From an uncultured Pelagibacteraceae bacterium (GTDB lineage Bacteria; Pseudomonadota; Alphaproteobacteria; Pelagibacterales; Pelagibacteraceae), in the NCBI GenBank assembly GCA_902634885.1, contig CACPLR010000001.1, forward strand, positions 80,170 through 144,169: 64,000 nt of DNA, read 5' to 3'. Shown here in pieces: positions 38,060-47,495 of this stretch. The notes under the pieces are model-generated. The model made no database searches. It had not been told where the DNA came from and saw nothing but the letters and a program-made list of their open reading frames with translations. The position numbers were made by a program, and so were the translations under genes. How positions within the stretch are numbered: the first letter of the stretch is position 1; every line of letters starts with the position of its first letter.

Positions 38060-38914
38060 TTATTTTCCTGGTCTTGTAGCAATATACACACCAATTGAAG
38101 CAACTAAAAAACCAATTATATCAATAAAGTATAAATTTTCGTTTAAAAATAACCAAGCCATCAAAGCAGATACAGATGGTATTAAAAAGAAAAATGAGGT
38201 GGTTTTACTTGCCGAATTTTCTCTTATTAATAACATTAGAATAGTAAACGCTCCAAATGAGACTAATAAAACTTGATGACTCATTGCAGCTATAAAAGTG
38301 AAAGAAAAATTTATTTGAAATTTTGTAAAAAATATTATGATTAAGATGTGAAACAAGCACCCTCCAATAGCTTGGTAGGTATTACTTGTTTCTAACGGTA
38401 AATTATTTGATATTTTTTTTTGCCAAATTGTTGCAGAGGTAATTGATATAAGGGAAATTATAGTTGCTATCACACCATCGAAAGGAATATTTTTTCCAAT
38501 GTCAAAACCTAAAACTAGCACAGCACCTAAAAATCCAAGTAATATTCCAATCCACTGATCATAGGATACATTCTCTTTGAGAATTGGACCTGCTAATATA
38601 TTTGTTAGAATAGGTTGTAATGTTACAATTAATGCAGCTATACCAGTAGGCATTCCCAAAGAAACTGAATAAAAAACTCCACCAAGATAAATTCCATGAA
38701 ACAAAACTCCACTAACCAATGATTGAATTAAATTTAATTTAGAAATTACAAGACTAAAATTTTTATATATTGAAAATATTAAAAAACCTAAAGATACAAA
38801 AAAAAATCTAAAAGCTAATGCTGAAAAAGGCTCACTATGATCAACAATCGGTTTTGTTGTGATAAAAGCAGATGACCACAAAACAATAAATATCAAAGGA
38901 AAAATCTTTGTCAT
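38060..38914 (-). CDS. EamA-family transporter
   Basis: 284 residues with about ten hydrophobic helices; VLWSSAFITTKPIVDHSEP and FRFFFVSLGFLIF are typical EamA starts. It is a distant paralogue of the transporter at 36261-37148, and the two flank the homocysteine methyltransferase gene. Co-transcription with the methyltransferase suggests a sulfur-amino-acid-related substrate, which is inference only. Confidence 0.88.
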   Translation of the reverse strand: MTKIFPLIFIVLWSSAFITTKPIVDHSEPFSALAFRFFFVSLGFLIFSIYKNFSLVISKLNLIQSLVSGVLFHGIYLGGVFYSVSLGMPTGIAALIVTLQPILTNILAGPILKENVSYDQWIGILLGFLGAVLVLGFDIGKNIPFDGVIATIISLISITSATIWQKKISNNLPLETSNTYQAIGGCLFHILIIIFFTKFQINFSFTFIAAMSHQVLLVSFGAFTILMLLIRENSASKTTSFFFLIPSVSALMAWLFLNENLYFIDIIGFLVASIGVYIATRPGK

Positions 38915-38974
38915 TTATAAAAAACTTATATTAAAATAAGATTTAGAACAATTTAAAGAGGATGTTTTGCTCTA

Positions 38975-40417
38975 TTAAGTTTTAAGACCTAAGTGAGTGT
39001 ATTTTATATTTAAGTAATCTTTAATAGCCATAGAACCACCCTCTCGTCCATATCCAGTTTGTTTAATACCTCCAAATGGTGCTTCTGCTATTGCAACCAT
39101 TGGTGTGTTTACAGCTACACATCCAGTTTCCATTAATTCAGAGGCTTTATGTGCTTTTTCCATTGAGTTTGTATAAATATAACTACACAATCCTAAATCA
39201 TTATTATTTGCTCTTTCTACAACTTCATCAAAAGACTTGAAAGATAGCATAGGAACTAGAGGTCCAAATGGTTCTGTTTTCATTATAGTAAAATTATCAT
39301 CAACATCGTCAAATACAGTTGGCTCGTAAAAATACCCTTTGTTGAAGCCTGATGGTCGTTTTCCACCTATCAAAACTTTAGCACCTTCTTTTTTTGTTGT
39401 TTCTACAAGCTCTTCAATTTCACCTAATCTTTTTAAAGTTGTTATAGGACCCAATTGAACACCTTGGTCCATACCATTTCCTATTTTTAATTTTTTAGTT
39501 TTTTCAATAAATTTGTTAACAAATTCATCTTTCTTACTTTCTTGAATGTAAAATCTATTGGGGGAAATACATACTTGTCCATTATTTCTAAATTTTGCTG
39601 CAATGGCCATATCAGCAACTTTTTCAATATTACAATCTTCAAATACAATAAAAGGAGAGTGACCACTTAATTCCATTGTTACTCTTTGAACTTTATCAGC
39701 TGCTTTCTTAAGTATTAATTTTCCAACTCTGGTTGATCCTGTAATTGAAACTTTTTTTATTATATCTGATTCAAGCAATTGTTCAGAAATTGAGGGTGGA
39801 TCACCAGATAATAAATTAACAACACCATCAGGAACACCACATTCTTTGCAGATGTCAACTAATTCCATAACTGTTCCAGGTGTTATCACATCTGGTTTAC
39901 AAATTACCGAGCATCCTGCAGCTAAGGCAGTAGAAATTTTTCTAGATGCTAATATTAAAGGAAAGTTCCATGGAACTAGTGCAGCAACAACCCCAACAGG
40001 TTGGTAATATACATGAACTCTAGTATCTGAAAATCTACTTTCAACAGTTTGTCCATAAATTCTTTTAGTTTCTTCAGAGTTCCATTCAAAAATATCAGCT
40101 GCACCACCTGCTTCACCAACTCCCTCCGCTAATGGTTTTCCAACCTCTAAAGTCATCCATTTGGCTAAAATATCTTTTTTCTCTCTTATCTTGTCAGCTA
40201 TTCTCCTTAAAACTTTAGATCTTTCCCAAGGTGTGGTATTTTTCCATTTTTTAAATCCACTCTCAGATGAAAGTAGTGCCTTTTCAACATCTTCACGACA
40301 GGCTTTAGATGCATGACCTAAAATTTCCTCTGTTGCAGGATTTATTACTTCGTAGGTCTCACTATTTTGAGACTTTTGCCATTTACCATCTATAAATTGT
40401 CCAAACTTTTCATACAT
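38975..40417 (-). CDS. NAD(P)-dependent aldehyde dehydrogenase
   Basis: 480 residues. Catalytic Cys in FRNNGQVCISPNRF (about 284), general base Glu in VTMELSGHSP (about 251), coenzyme loop ITGSTRVGK, VPWNFPLILASRK. Closest in pattern to succinate-semialdehyde/glycolaldehyde dehydrogenases (GabD-like). Substrate not certain. Sixty bases separate it from the EamA gene downstream, and a 171-bp gap divides it from the divergent dehydrogenase gene. Confidence 0.9.
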   Translation of the reverse strand: MYEKFGQFIDGKWQKSQNSETYEVINPATEEILGHASKACREDVEKALLSSESGFKKWKNTTPWERSKVLRRIADKIREKKDILAKWMTLEVGKPLAEGVGEAGGAADIFEWNSEETKRIYGQTVESRFSDTRVHVYYQPVGVVAALVPWNFPLILASRKISTALAAGCSVICKPDVITPGTVMELVDICKECGVPDGVVNLLSGDPPSISEQLLESDIIKKVSITGSTRVGKLILKKAADKVQRVTMELSGHSPFIVFEDCNIEKVADMAIAAKFRNNGQVCISPNRFYIQESKKDEFVNKFIEKTKKLKIGNGMDQGVQLGPITTLKRLGEIEELVETTKKEGAKVLIGGKRPSGFNKGYFYEPTVFDDVDDNFTIMKTEPFGPLVPMLSFKSFDEVVERANNNDLGLCSYIYTNSMEKAHKASELMETGCVAVNTPMVAIAEAPFGGIKQTGYGREGGSMAIKDYLNIKYTHLGLKT

Positions 40418-40588
40418 AATTTAAATTTATTATTTTAAATAACTTTACTTACATTTAGCATTAATAAAACCCAATAACTAATATTTTATTTCTATTTCAA
40501 CATAATATGTTTTATTTTGATTTGTGGGTAAATAAAAATGAACACTAAATTAAATAAATTAATAATAATAAGTAATAAGCATCATTAA
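40418..40588. other. Largest intergenic gap of the window, divergent
   Basis: 171 bp between the aldehyde dehydrogenase (minus) and the beta-hydroxyacid dehydrogenase (plus). AT-rich, no tRNA-like cloverleaf, no strong hairpin. A 16-codon frame from ATG 40539 has no ribosome site and no support. Presumably holds both promoters. Confidence 0.5.
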
Positions 40589-41449
40589 ATGAAAATAGGT
40601 TTTATAGGCACAGGTTTAATGGGAACCCCCATGATTAAAAATTTATTAAAATCAAAACACCAAATAAGTATATTCAATAGAACTATAAGCAAAGCTAAAA
40701 AACTTAAAAAATATGGTGCTTATTTATCTTATAAAATTGAAGAATTAGCAAAAGATAAGGAGATCATAATTACAATGCTTACAGATGACAAAGCTGTAAA
40801 CGATATAATTAGAAGCAAAATATTCTTAAATAATGTTTGTAAAAAAACAACAGTAATAGATATGAGTTCAACTAAACCAAGTACTGCATTAGATAATTAT
40901 AAAAAATTAAAAAAAAGGGGAGTTTACTTTTTAGATGCCCCAGTATCTGGAGGAACGAAAGGAGCTGAAAGTGCTAGCCTTGCTATTATGGTTGGAGGAG
41001 AAAAAAAAATATATGAAAAAAATTTAAAAGTTCTTAAAATCTTAGGAATTCCAAATTATGTAGGAAAACCATCCTCTGGTCAGGCAGCAAAACTCGCAAA
41101 TCAAATTATTGTAGGAATTACTATTGGCGCAGTATCAGAAGCAATAATATTGTCTAAAAAATTAGGTCTTAGACCGATTAATGTTTTAAAGGCTTTAAAA
41201 GGAGGATGGGCTGATAGTAAAATATTACAAACTCATGGATTACGAATGATAAAAGAAGATTTTAAAGCCAGAGGTAAAGTTGCATCGCAATTAAAGGACA
41301 TGGAGAATATTTTAAATACAGCTAAAATGAATAAGATAAACCTTCCTCTCTCAATGATTATTAGGAATTTGTATAAACAATTATCGAAAAAAGGCTATGA
41401 TAATTTAGATCACAGCTACTTGTATAAAGAAATAAAAAATTACTTATAA
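40589..41449 (+). CDS. Beta-hydroxyacid dehydrogenase (3-hydroxyisobutyrate dehydrogenase family)
   Basis: 286 residues. Rossmann motif GFIGTGLMGTPM at the start, DAPVSGGTKGAESASLAIMVGG (substrate-binding), and the catalytic Lys in GQAAKLANQII (about 172). Reduces or oxidises small hydroxyacids such as tartronate semialdehyde, 3-hydroxyisobutyrate or succinic semialdehyde; the exact one is not visible. Followed 15 bp later by the FAH-family gene, so both may act in one catabolic route. Confidence 0.9.
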   Translation: MKIGFIGTGLMGTPMIKNLLKSKHQISIFNRTISKAKKLKKYGAYLSYKIEELAKDKEIIITMLTDDKAVNDIIRSKIFLNNVCKKTTVIDMSSTKPSTALDNYKKLKKRGVYFLDAPVSGGTKGAESASLAIMVGGEKKIYEKNLKVLKILGIPNYVGKPSSGQAAKLANQIIVGITIGAVSEAIILSKKLGLRPINVLKALKGGWADSKILQTHGLRMIKEDFKARGKVASQLKDMENILNTAKMNKINLPLSMIIRNLYKQLSKKGYDNLDHSYLYKEIKNYL

Positions 41450-41464
41450 ATATTTACGAGGAAA

Positions 41465-42307
41465 ATGAAACTTTTAAGAATTGGAGAAAAAAATTATGAA
41501 AAACCAGCCATCTTAAGCAAAGATGGTAAAATAATAGACATTAGTTCATGTATTAAAGATTTCAATCCTGATTATTTAAATTTTGAGACAATTTCAAAAT
41601 TACAAAGTATAGACTTATCTTCATTACCAGAACTTTCTTCAAGCGAGAGAATTGGTTCTTGTATTACAAACCCAGGAAAATTTATTGCCATAGGACTTAA
41701 TTTTTCTGATCATGCTGCTGAAACAGGATCAAAACCTCCATCTGAACCTATAGTATTTATGAAGGCAACAAGTTGTATAAACGGTCCAAACGACGATATA
41801 GAAATTACTAAAGATTCAAAAAAACTTGATTGGGAAGTTGAATTAGGAGTTGTTATTGGAAAACATGCTAAACATATATCTGAAAAACAGTCCAAAGATC
41901 ATATTTTAGGATATTGTTTGGTAAATGATGTGAGTGAAAGAGAATGGCAAATTGAAAAAAAAGGTCAATGGGTTAAAGGTAAATCACATGACACTTTCGG
42001 TCCAATTGGTCCATATTTAGTAACTAAAGATGAAATTTCGGACGCTAATAATTTAAACATGTCATTAGACTTAAATGGTGTCAGAATGCAGACTGGTAAC
42101 ACCAATACTATGATTTTTAATGTGGATGTAATTGTTTCTTATTTAAGTAAATTTATGTCTTTGCACCCAGGTGATATAATAACCACTGGAACCCCTCCAG
42201 GAGTAGGTATGGGAATGAAGCCACAAAAATTTTTAAAACCTAACGACAAACTTAGGTTATCAATAGATAATTTAGGAGAACAAAACTCCAAAGTTGTATT
42301 AATATAA
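41465..42307 (+). CDS. Fumarylacetoacetate hydrolase family protein
   Basis: 280 residues. LNFSDHAAE, the metal-binding LDWEVELGVVIGK (Glu-x-Glu type), VNDVSEREWQ, GKSHDTFGPIGPYLVT and GTPPGVGMG are family signatures. Members include acylpyruvate hydrolases, oxaloacetate decarboxylases and 2-keto-4-pentenoate hydratase-like enzymes. A GAGGAAA ribosome site precedes the ATG. PEP carboxylase follows 19 bp later; an oxaloacetate-acting role is possible but unproven. Confidence 0.9.
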   Translation: MKLLRIGEKNYEKPAILSKDGKIIDISSCIKDFNPDYLNFETISKLQSIDLSSLPELSSSERIGSCITNPGKFIAIGLNFSDHAAETGSKPPSEPIVFMKATSCINGPNDDIEITKDSKKLDWEVELGVVIGKHAKHISEKQSKDHILGYCLVNDVSEREWQIEKKGQWVKGKSHDTFGPIGPYLVTKDEISDANNLNMSLDLNGVRMQTGNTNTMIFNVDVIVSYLSKFMSLHPGDIITTGTPPGVGMGMKPQKFLKPNDKLRLSIDNLGEQNSKVVLI

Positions 42308-42326
42308 CGCAAAACAATAAATATTT

Positions 42327-45011
42327 ATGATTAAAAGAGATTTATATTATGAGAGAATTCCAACTAAATCACTTAGAGAAGATGTAAGGTTACTTGGCAA
42401 TATACTTGGAAATGTGATTAAAAAACAAGAGGGTCAAACATTTTATAATCTTGTTGAAAATATTAGAAAACTTTCAAAAGCAAATAGAGCCAATATTAAA
42501 CAAAAAGACTCATATAAAAAAATTTCTAAAAAATTAAGTCAAATTAGTCCAAGTAATACTTATAAACTTACAAGAGCATTTTCTCATTTTATGAATTTTA
42601 TAAATCTTGCGGAGTCTATTGATGCTTCAAGAACTTTAGATGAATTTGAGAATAATAAAGCTAAAGTAAACAAAAATATTTTTATAGAGGAAATTTTTGA
42701 GGAACTTTTTAAGGATAGAAAAATTTCATCTAATAAAATCTACAATACTGCAAAAAATTTAAACATTGGTATTGTATTAACAGCACATCCTACAGAGGTA
42801 AAAAGACGAACACTCATACAAAAATATCACAATATTACAGAGCTTTTAGAGCAAAGAGAATTGATCAAAAGTTTCCCATCAAAACAAAAAATTATAGATA
42901 GAAAATTATATGATGAAATTACAATTATATGGAACACAGATGACTTGAAGAGAACAAAGCCTTCTCCATTTGATGAAGCGAGATGGGGACTTGCTATAAT
43001 CGAAGATAGTTTGTGGGAAACCATACCGAAGGTATACAGGAGATTAAACAGCATTTTTGTTAAAAATATGGGTAAGGGTCTTCCTAAAAATTTTAATCCA
43101 ATTGAATTTGGATCTTGGATGGGTGGAGATAGAGATGGTAACCCAAATGTAACTGCAAAAGTGACTAAAGAAGTAATTTTATTATCTCGATGGGAGGCAG
43201 CAAAATTATATGAAAAATCTTTAACAAAATTAATTAGATCTTATTCAATGGGAAAATGCTCAAAAGAAATTAAAAAAAAAACAGGCGAAACGTTTGAACC
43301 CTATAGAGTTTATTTACGCCCACTCAGAGACAAAATGAGAGTTACTCACAGATCTATAGAACAACATTTAGTTTATAATAAACCATTGAACGAAAAAATA
43401 TTGCTAAATTCACGAGAAGAAATTTTAAGACCTTTAAGGGTTGTTAGAAAATCTTTGGAAGAAAATCAAAATGAAAATTTAGCAAGCGGTGAATTATTAG
43501 ATTTAATGAGAAGAGCTAAATGTTTTGGAATAAATCTTGCAAGATTGGATATAAGACAAGAATCATCTAGACACTCCCAATTGATTGCGGAATATATAAA
43601 AAGAAAATATCAACAAAACTATTATAAATGGAGCGAAAGGAAAAAAATTAATTTTTTAGCAAATCAAATTAAAAAAAAGAAAAACTTATTAACTAATTTT
43701 GAATTTAAAAATAAAGAAAATAAAGAAGTTTGGTCAACTTTCAAAACAATCTCTAAACAACCAGATGAATGTCTAGGAGCATATGTCATTTCAATGACCT
43801 CGTCTATTTCTGACATCGTAACTGTCTCATTTTTACAAAAAGAAGCCCAAATCAAAAATAAATTAAGAGTTGTTCCATTATTTGAAACATTGGACGATCT
43901 AATAAACTCAAAAGCCATCATGAATTCACTTTTTCAAGAAAAATGGTACAGAAAATTAATAAATAACAAACAAGAAGTGATGATTGGTTACTCGGACTCT
44001 AGTAAGGACGCTGGTAAAATATGCGCAAGTTGGCATCAATATAAAGCACAAGAAGAAATAGTTAAACTTGCAAAAAAATATAAAATTGATGTAACTTTTT
44101 TTCATGGTAGAGGTGGCTCAGCTGGTAGAGGAGGCGGTCCAATACAAGCCACACTTAGGTCTCAACCACCATCTTCGGTAAATTGCAAAATAAGAATTAC
44201 AGATCAGGGAGAAGTTATACAGCAAAAATATGGTTATGAGCCACTAGCTAAATATAATTTATGTAGTTATATAGGGGCTGTTACAGAGGCAACTCTCAAT
44301 CCTCCACCTGCACCAAAAAAGAATTGGAGAGAGTTAATTGAAAAAATGTCAGATATTTCAAAAAGTTCATATAGAAAAAATATTAATCAAAATTCTGATT
44401 TTATTAGGTATTTTAAAACAGTAACACCACATATATCTTTAGGTAAACTCTTAATAGGATCAAGACCGTCTAAGAGAAAAAATGTAGACAACATAAAAAG
44501 CTTAAGAGCAATACCTTGGGTATTTGCGTGGACTCAAATTAGACTTATGTTACCAGCGTGGTTAGGTAGCGCAGAGGCATTAAGATATTCTTCAATTAAA
44601 AAATTTAAAAGTACTCTTTTAGATATGGAAAAAAATTGGCCATTTTTTAATTCAATGTTAGATATCCTAGATATGGTCATTTCAAAAGTTGATCCAGAAA
44701 TATCAAAAATTTATGAAAAATATTTAGCAGATCATAAACTTATAAGGATTGGTAAAAAATTAAGATACCAATTTGAAACAATAAAAAAACTAAATAAAAA
44801 AATAACTCCTATAGAAATTATAAATGCCAGAAAGCAATTTAGGAATATTATTGTTGCAAGAAATATTTACACAGAAGTGCTCAATGTTATTCAACCAATT
44901 GTTATATCAAAGCTGAAAACAACCAAAGGTAAAGAGAATAAAAAGAATTTAAATGATGCATTGTTAACATCGATAGCTGGTATTTCTGCAGCAATGAAAA
45001 ATACTGGATAA
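42327..45011 (+). CDS. ppc: Phosphoenolpyruvate carboxylase
   Basis: 894 residues, full length. TAHPTEVKRRT (about 153-163) with the catalytic His, GSWMGGDRDGNPNVT, GYSDSSKDAGKICA, and FHGRGGSAGRGGGPIQ glycine loop. The C-terminus ends ISAAMKNTG in place of QNTG, as in family members. Fixes bicarbonate onto PEP to give oxaloacetate, an anaplerotic reaction. The stop shares one base with the ccdA start. Confidence 0.97.
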   Translation: MIKRDLYYERIPTKSLREDVRLLGNILGNVIKKQEGQTFYNLVENIRKLSKANRANIKQKDSYKKISKKLSQISPSNTYKLTRAFSHFMNFINLAESIDASRTLDEFENNKAKVNKNIFIEEIFEELFKDRKISSNKIYNTAKNLNIGIVLTAHPTEVKRRTLIQKYHNITELLEQRELIKSFPSKQKIIDRKLYDEITIIWNTDDLKRTKPSPFDEARWGLAIIEDSLWETIPKVYRRLNSIFVKNMGKGLPKNFNPIEFGSWMGGDRDGNPNVTAKVTKEVILLSRWEAAKLYEKSLTKLIRSYSMGKCSKEIKKKTGETFEPYRVYLRPLRDKMRVTHRSIEQHLVYNKPLNEKILLNSREEILRPLRVVRKSLEENQNENLASGELLDLMRRAKCFGINLARLDIRQESSRHSQLIAEYIKRKYQQNYYKWSERKKINFLANQIKKKKNLLTNFEFKNKENKEVWSTFKTISKQPDECLGAYVISMTSSISDIVTVSFLQKEAQIKNKLRVVPLFETLDDLINSKAIMNSLFQEKWYRKLINNKQEVMIGYSDSSKDAGKICASWHQYKAQEEIVKLAKKYKIDVTFFHGRGGSAGRGGGPIQATLRSQPPSSVNCKIRITDQGEVIQQKYGYEPLAKYNLCSYIGAVTEATLNPPPAPKKNWRELIEKMSDISKSSYRKNINQNSDFIRYFKTVTPHISLGKLLIGSRPSKRKNVDNIKSLRAIPWVFAWTQIRLMLPAWLGSAEALRYSSIKKFKSTLLDMEKNWPFFNSMLDILDMVISKVDPEISKIYEKYLADHKLIRIGKKLRYQFETIKKLNKKITPIEIINARKQFRNIIVARNIYTEVLNVIQPIVISKLKTTKGKENKKNLNDALLTSIAGISAAMKNTG

Positions 45012-45718
45012 TGTTAGAACTTTTTATTGCATTAAGCGCAGGTTTAATTAGTTTTTTGTCGCCATGTGTATTACCTTTGATACCAGGTTATGTATCCTAT
45101 ATATCTGGAAGCTCCTTAAATGAACTTTTGGAAAGTAAGAAAACAAACATTTTTCCAGTAATTCTATTTTCATTAGGTTTCTCAATTGTATTTATCAGTT
45201 TTGGAGCAACTGCTACATTTCTCGGATCATTAGTTTTAGACTACTCTTATGAATTAAGAATTATTGCAGGAATATTTATTATAGTTTTCTCTCTTCAGAT
45301 AATTGGTTTAATTAATATTAAATTTTTAAATTATGAAAAAAGAGTGCATTCAAATATCACACCAAGTAATTTTGGATCTATTTTAATTGGTATGGCTTTT
45401 GGTTTTGGATGGACACCATGTATAGGTCCAATACTTGGATCTATCTTGGCTTTAGCTGCAGTTGAAGACAGTATCAACAAAGGAGTATTATTATTATTTT
45501 TTTATTCACTTGGTTTAGCAATTCCTTTTATTTTATCTGGATATCTTATTCAAAGATTTATGATTTTTTCAAAAAACTTAAAAAATAAGATGCAACTGAT
45601 TTCCAAAATTGGTGGTGGACTTTTGCTTATTACAGGAATATTGATGATAACCAACCAATTACAGGCACTAGGTTTTTATCTTTTAGAGTATATCCCTGTG
45701 CTTGGAAATTTTGGATAA
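45011..45718 (+). CDS. ccdA: Thiol-disulfide electron transporter CcdA
   Basis: 235 residues and six hydrophobic helices. The two redox Cys are in LSPCVLPLIPGY (about 18) and FGWTPCIGPILG (about 138). CcdA moves electrons from cytosolic thioredoxin to periplasmic thioredoxin-like proteins for cytochrome c maturation. It starts inside the ppc stop codon. No other ccm genes are nearby. Confidence 0.93.
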   Translation: MLELFIALSAGLISFLSPCVLPLIPGYVSYISGSSLNELLESKKTNIFPVILFSLGFSIVFISFGATATFLGSLVLDYSYELRIIAGIFIIVFSLQIIGLINIKFLNYEKRVHSNITPSNFGSILIGMAFGFGWTPCIGPILGSILALAAVEDSINKGVLLLFFYSLGLAIPFILSGYLIQRFMIFSKNLKNKMQLISKIGGGLLLITGILMITNQLQALGFYLLEYIPVLGNFG

Positions 45719-45721
45719 TTA

Positions 45722-46312
45722 ATGAGAAAAATTTATCAGATTGATTGTAGCGCTAGAAAAGAGGGATCAACTTCAAGAAAGTTAGCTCAAAAATTACTTA
45801 AAAAAATTAAAAAAAAAGATGATCAATTAATCTATAGAGATTTAGATGATGAGATGCTCTTTATTTCAGGCTTAACAGAGTCGGGTATGAAAATTCCAGT
45901 TGAACAACAAACAGAAGATCATAAAAAAATGTTCGAACTTTCTGATAAATTAGTTATTGAATTAAAAGAGAGTGATATAATTATCATATCTGTACCAATA
46001 TATAATTTTGGTCCTCCTGCAACTTTAAAAGCCTGGGCTGATCTTGCAGCAAGAGTTAAACTTACTTTTAAATATTCTGAAGACGGTGATAGAATTGGTT
46101 TACTTAAAGATAAACAAGTATATCTAGTAATCACCTCCGGTGGAACTAAAATACAAGGTGATGAGGATTTTTTAACACCTTGGTTAATTCATATGTTGAA
46201 TTTTTTTGGTATTAAAAATATTAAAATCATCGCTGCTGATCAAATGGCATTAGATTATGAAAAATCCATCAAGCAGGCTGAAAACAAAATAGAAGAATTG
46301 TTTAAAGATTAA
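45722..46312 (+). CDS. azoR: FMN-dependent NADH:quinone reductase (AzoR-like)
   Basis: 196 residues, flavodoxin-like fold. SARKEGSTSRKLA phosphate loop, VPIYNFGPPATLKAWAD (FMN-binding YNFG) and TSGGTKIQG are AzoR marks. It reduces quinones or azo compounds with two electrons. Three bases after ccdA; its end overlaps the opposing dioxygenase gene by 11 bp. Confidence 0.85.
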   Translation: MRKIYQIDCSARKEGSTSRKLAQKLLKKIKKKDDQLIYRDLDDEMLFISGLTESGMKIPVEQQTEDHKKMFELSDKLVIELKESDIIIISVPIYNFGPPATLKAWADLAARVKLTFKYSEDGDRIGLLKDKQVYLVITSGGTKIQGDEDFLTPWLIHMLNFFGIKNIKIIAADQMALDYEKSIKQAENKIEELFKD

Positions 46313-47408
46313 ATTTCCTTCTTAAATGTAGCAATTTACCTTCTGTGCTATCAAAGTCTAAATAACACCCTTGTAAAAATCTATTACCCTCATTTGGATC
46401 AAAAGATGTTCTACCATGAAGCAATCTATGATTATCCATCATCATTAAATCTCCAGGCATTAATCTAAATTCAATCATGTACTCATCAGAATTATATAAG
46501 TCTGACAAACATTTTCTTGCATTATAATAAATTTCGAGTTTTTCTTTTTTCATTTGAGGCACATAATCTAATCTTGGGCTAAATCTAACATTTTGAAAAT
46601 TACCATTTTCATCTAAATGAATTAATTCAGCCCAACTTTCTAAAATTGTATCTTTATCTGAAAATTTAAATCTAACTTTAGTACTTGTTAAAATATTATA
46701 ATATTCTTGATTTAATTTTTTCAAGTCTTCTGTAACAGTATATCCATCAACTAAAGTTGAGTAACCTCCATTAACTTTGTTTTCAATACAATGCAGGATT
46801 TGTATACATGGAGGGAAAGGATTTCTATAAGGGTTATCAGTATGAGGAGATAAGTTTAGCGCTGTATATGCTAAATCATTTGGATTTGGTTTTGATTTTA
46901 CATTAAAATATTCACCAAAGTTAGTTCTTTTGACACTGCCAATCATATTTCCAAATTCGACCAGAAAATTATCATTTGTTGGCACATCTTGAATTATAAC
47001 AAAGCCAAATTTATAAAAATTTATAAGTAAATTTAACATATCTTCGCTATCTGCAAATTTATTATTAAATTTGAAATTTTTAATATCTTTGAAATCAGAT
47101 TTCCATTGTACTTTTTTGATATCTATTATTTCGTTTGAGTTTAAACTAAGTTCATCTGATAATTTTTTAATTTCAAATTTTGAATTAACGCCATCGTTAA
47201 ATTGTATATTTAAAAAATCACCATTTATTTCTGCGTTTATAATTTCAACTGAGTTTCTCATAGTAGATGGGTCAAACAGGCGTTGTTGGGTACCTTCATC
47301 AAGATACTCTTTCTCACTGACACGCTCTCTTAACCAAAAAGGGTGAATTTCCTCTTTATTTGATCCATTTAATGAGAATATTTTGTTTGAACTAACTTCA
47401 AATTTCAT
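46302..47408 (-). CDS. 2-oxoglutarate/Fe(II) dioxygenase, gamma-butyrobetaine hydroxylase-like
   Basis: 368 residues. N-terminal GBBH-like domain (about 10-95, HPFWLRERVSEKEY) followed by a TauD fold with Fe ligands LSPHTDNPYRNP (HxD) and distal His in HRLLHGRTSF, plus a downstream Arg for 2-oxoglutarate. Family members hydroxylate gamma-butyrobetaine or trimethyllysine. In this protein the N-terminal domain lacks the zinc-binding Cys usually present after WLRD/E. The enzyme may act on a methylated amine such as a betaine; the exact substrate is not known. Confidence 0.85.
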   Translation of the reverse strand: MKFEVSSNKIFSLNGSNKEEIHPFWLRERVSEKEYLDEGTQQRLFDPSTMRNSVEIINAEINGDFLNIQFNDGVNSKFEIKKLSDELSLNSNEIIDIKKVQWKSDFKDIKNFKFNNKFADSEDMLNLLINFYKFGFVIIQDVPTNDNFLVEFGNMIGSVKRTNFGEYFNVKSKPNPNDLAYTALNLSPHTDNPYRNPFPPCIQILHCIENKVNGGYSTLVDGYTVTEDLKKLNQEYYNILTSTKVRFKFSDKDTILESWAELIHLDENGNFQNVRFSPRLDYVPQMKKEKLEIYYNARKCLSDLYNSDEYMIEFRLMPGDLMMMDNHRLLHGRTSFDPNEGNRFLQGCYLDFDSTEGKLLHLRRKFNL

Positions 47409-47495
47409 AACTGTTTAAACTTTCCTCTAAAACCCCTTTTTTTTCAAGATAAATTCGTTTGTATTGATTTAAATATTTTATTAATACGTGAAGCG

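Noticed and set aside
38915-38974. Hairpin AGAG/CTCT after the aldehyde dehydrogenase as a terminator
   Set aside because: The stem is only four base pairs with a long loop and no clear T-run.
40539-40589. 16-codon frame in the 171-bp gap
   Set aside because: No ribosome site and no recognisable product; chance is enough to explain it.
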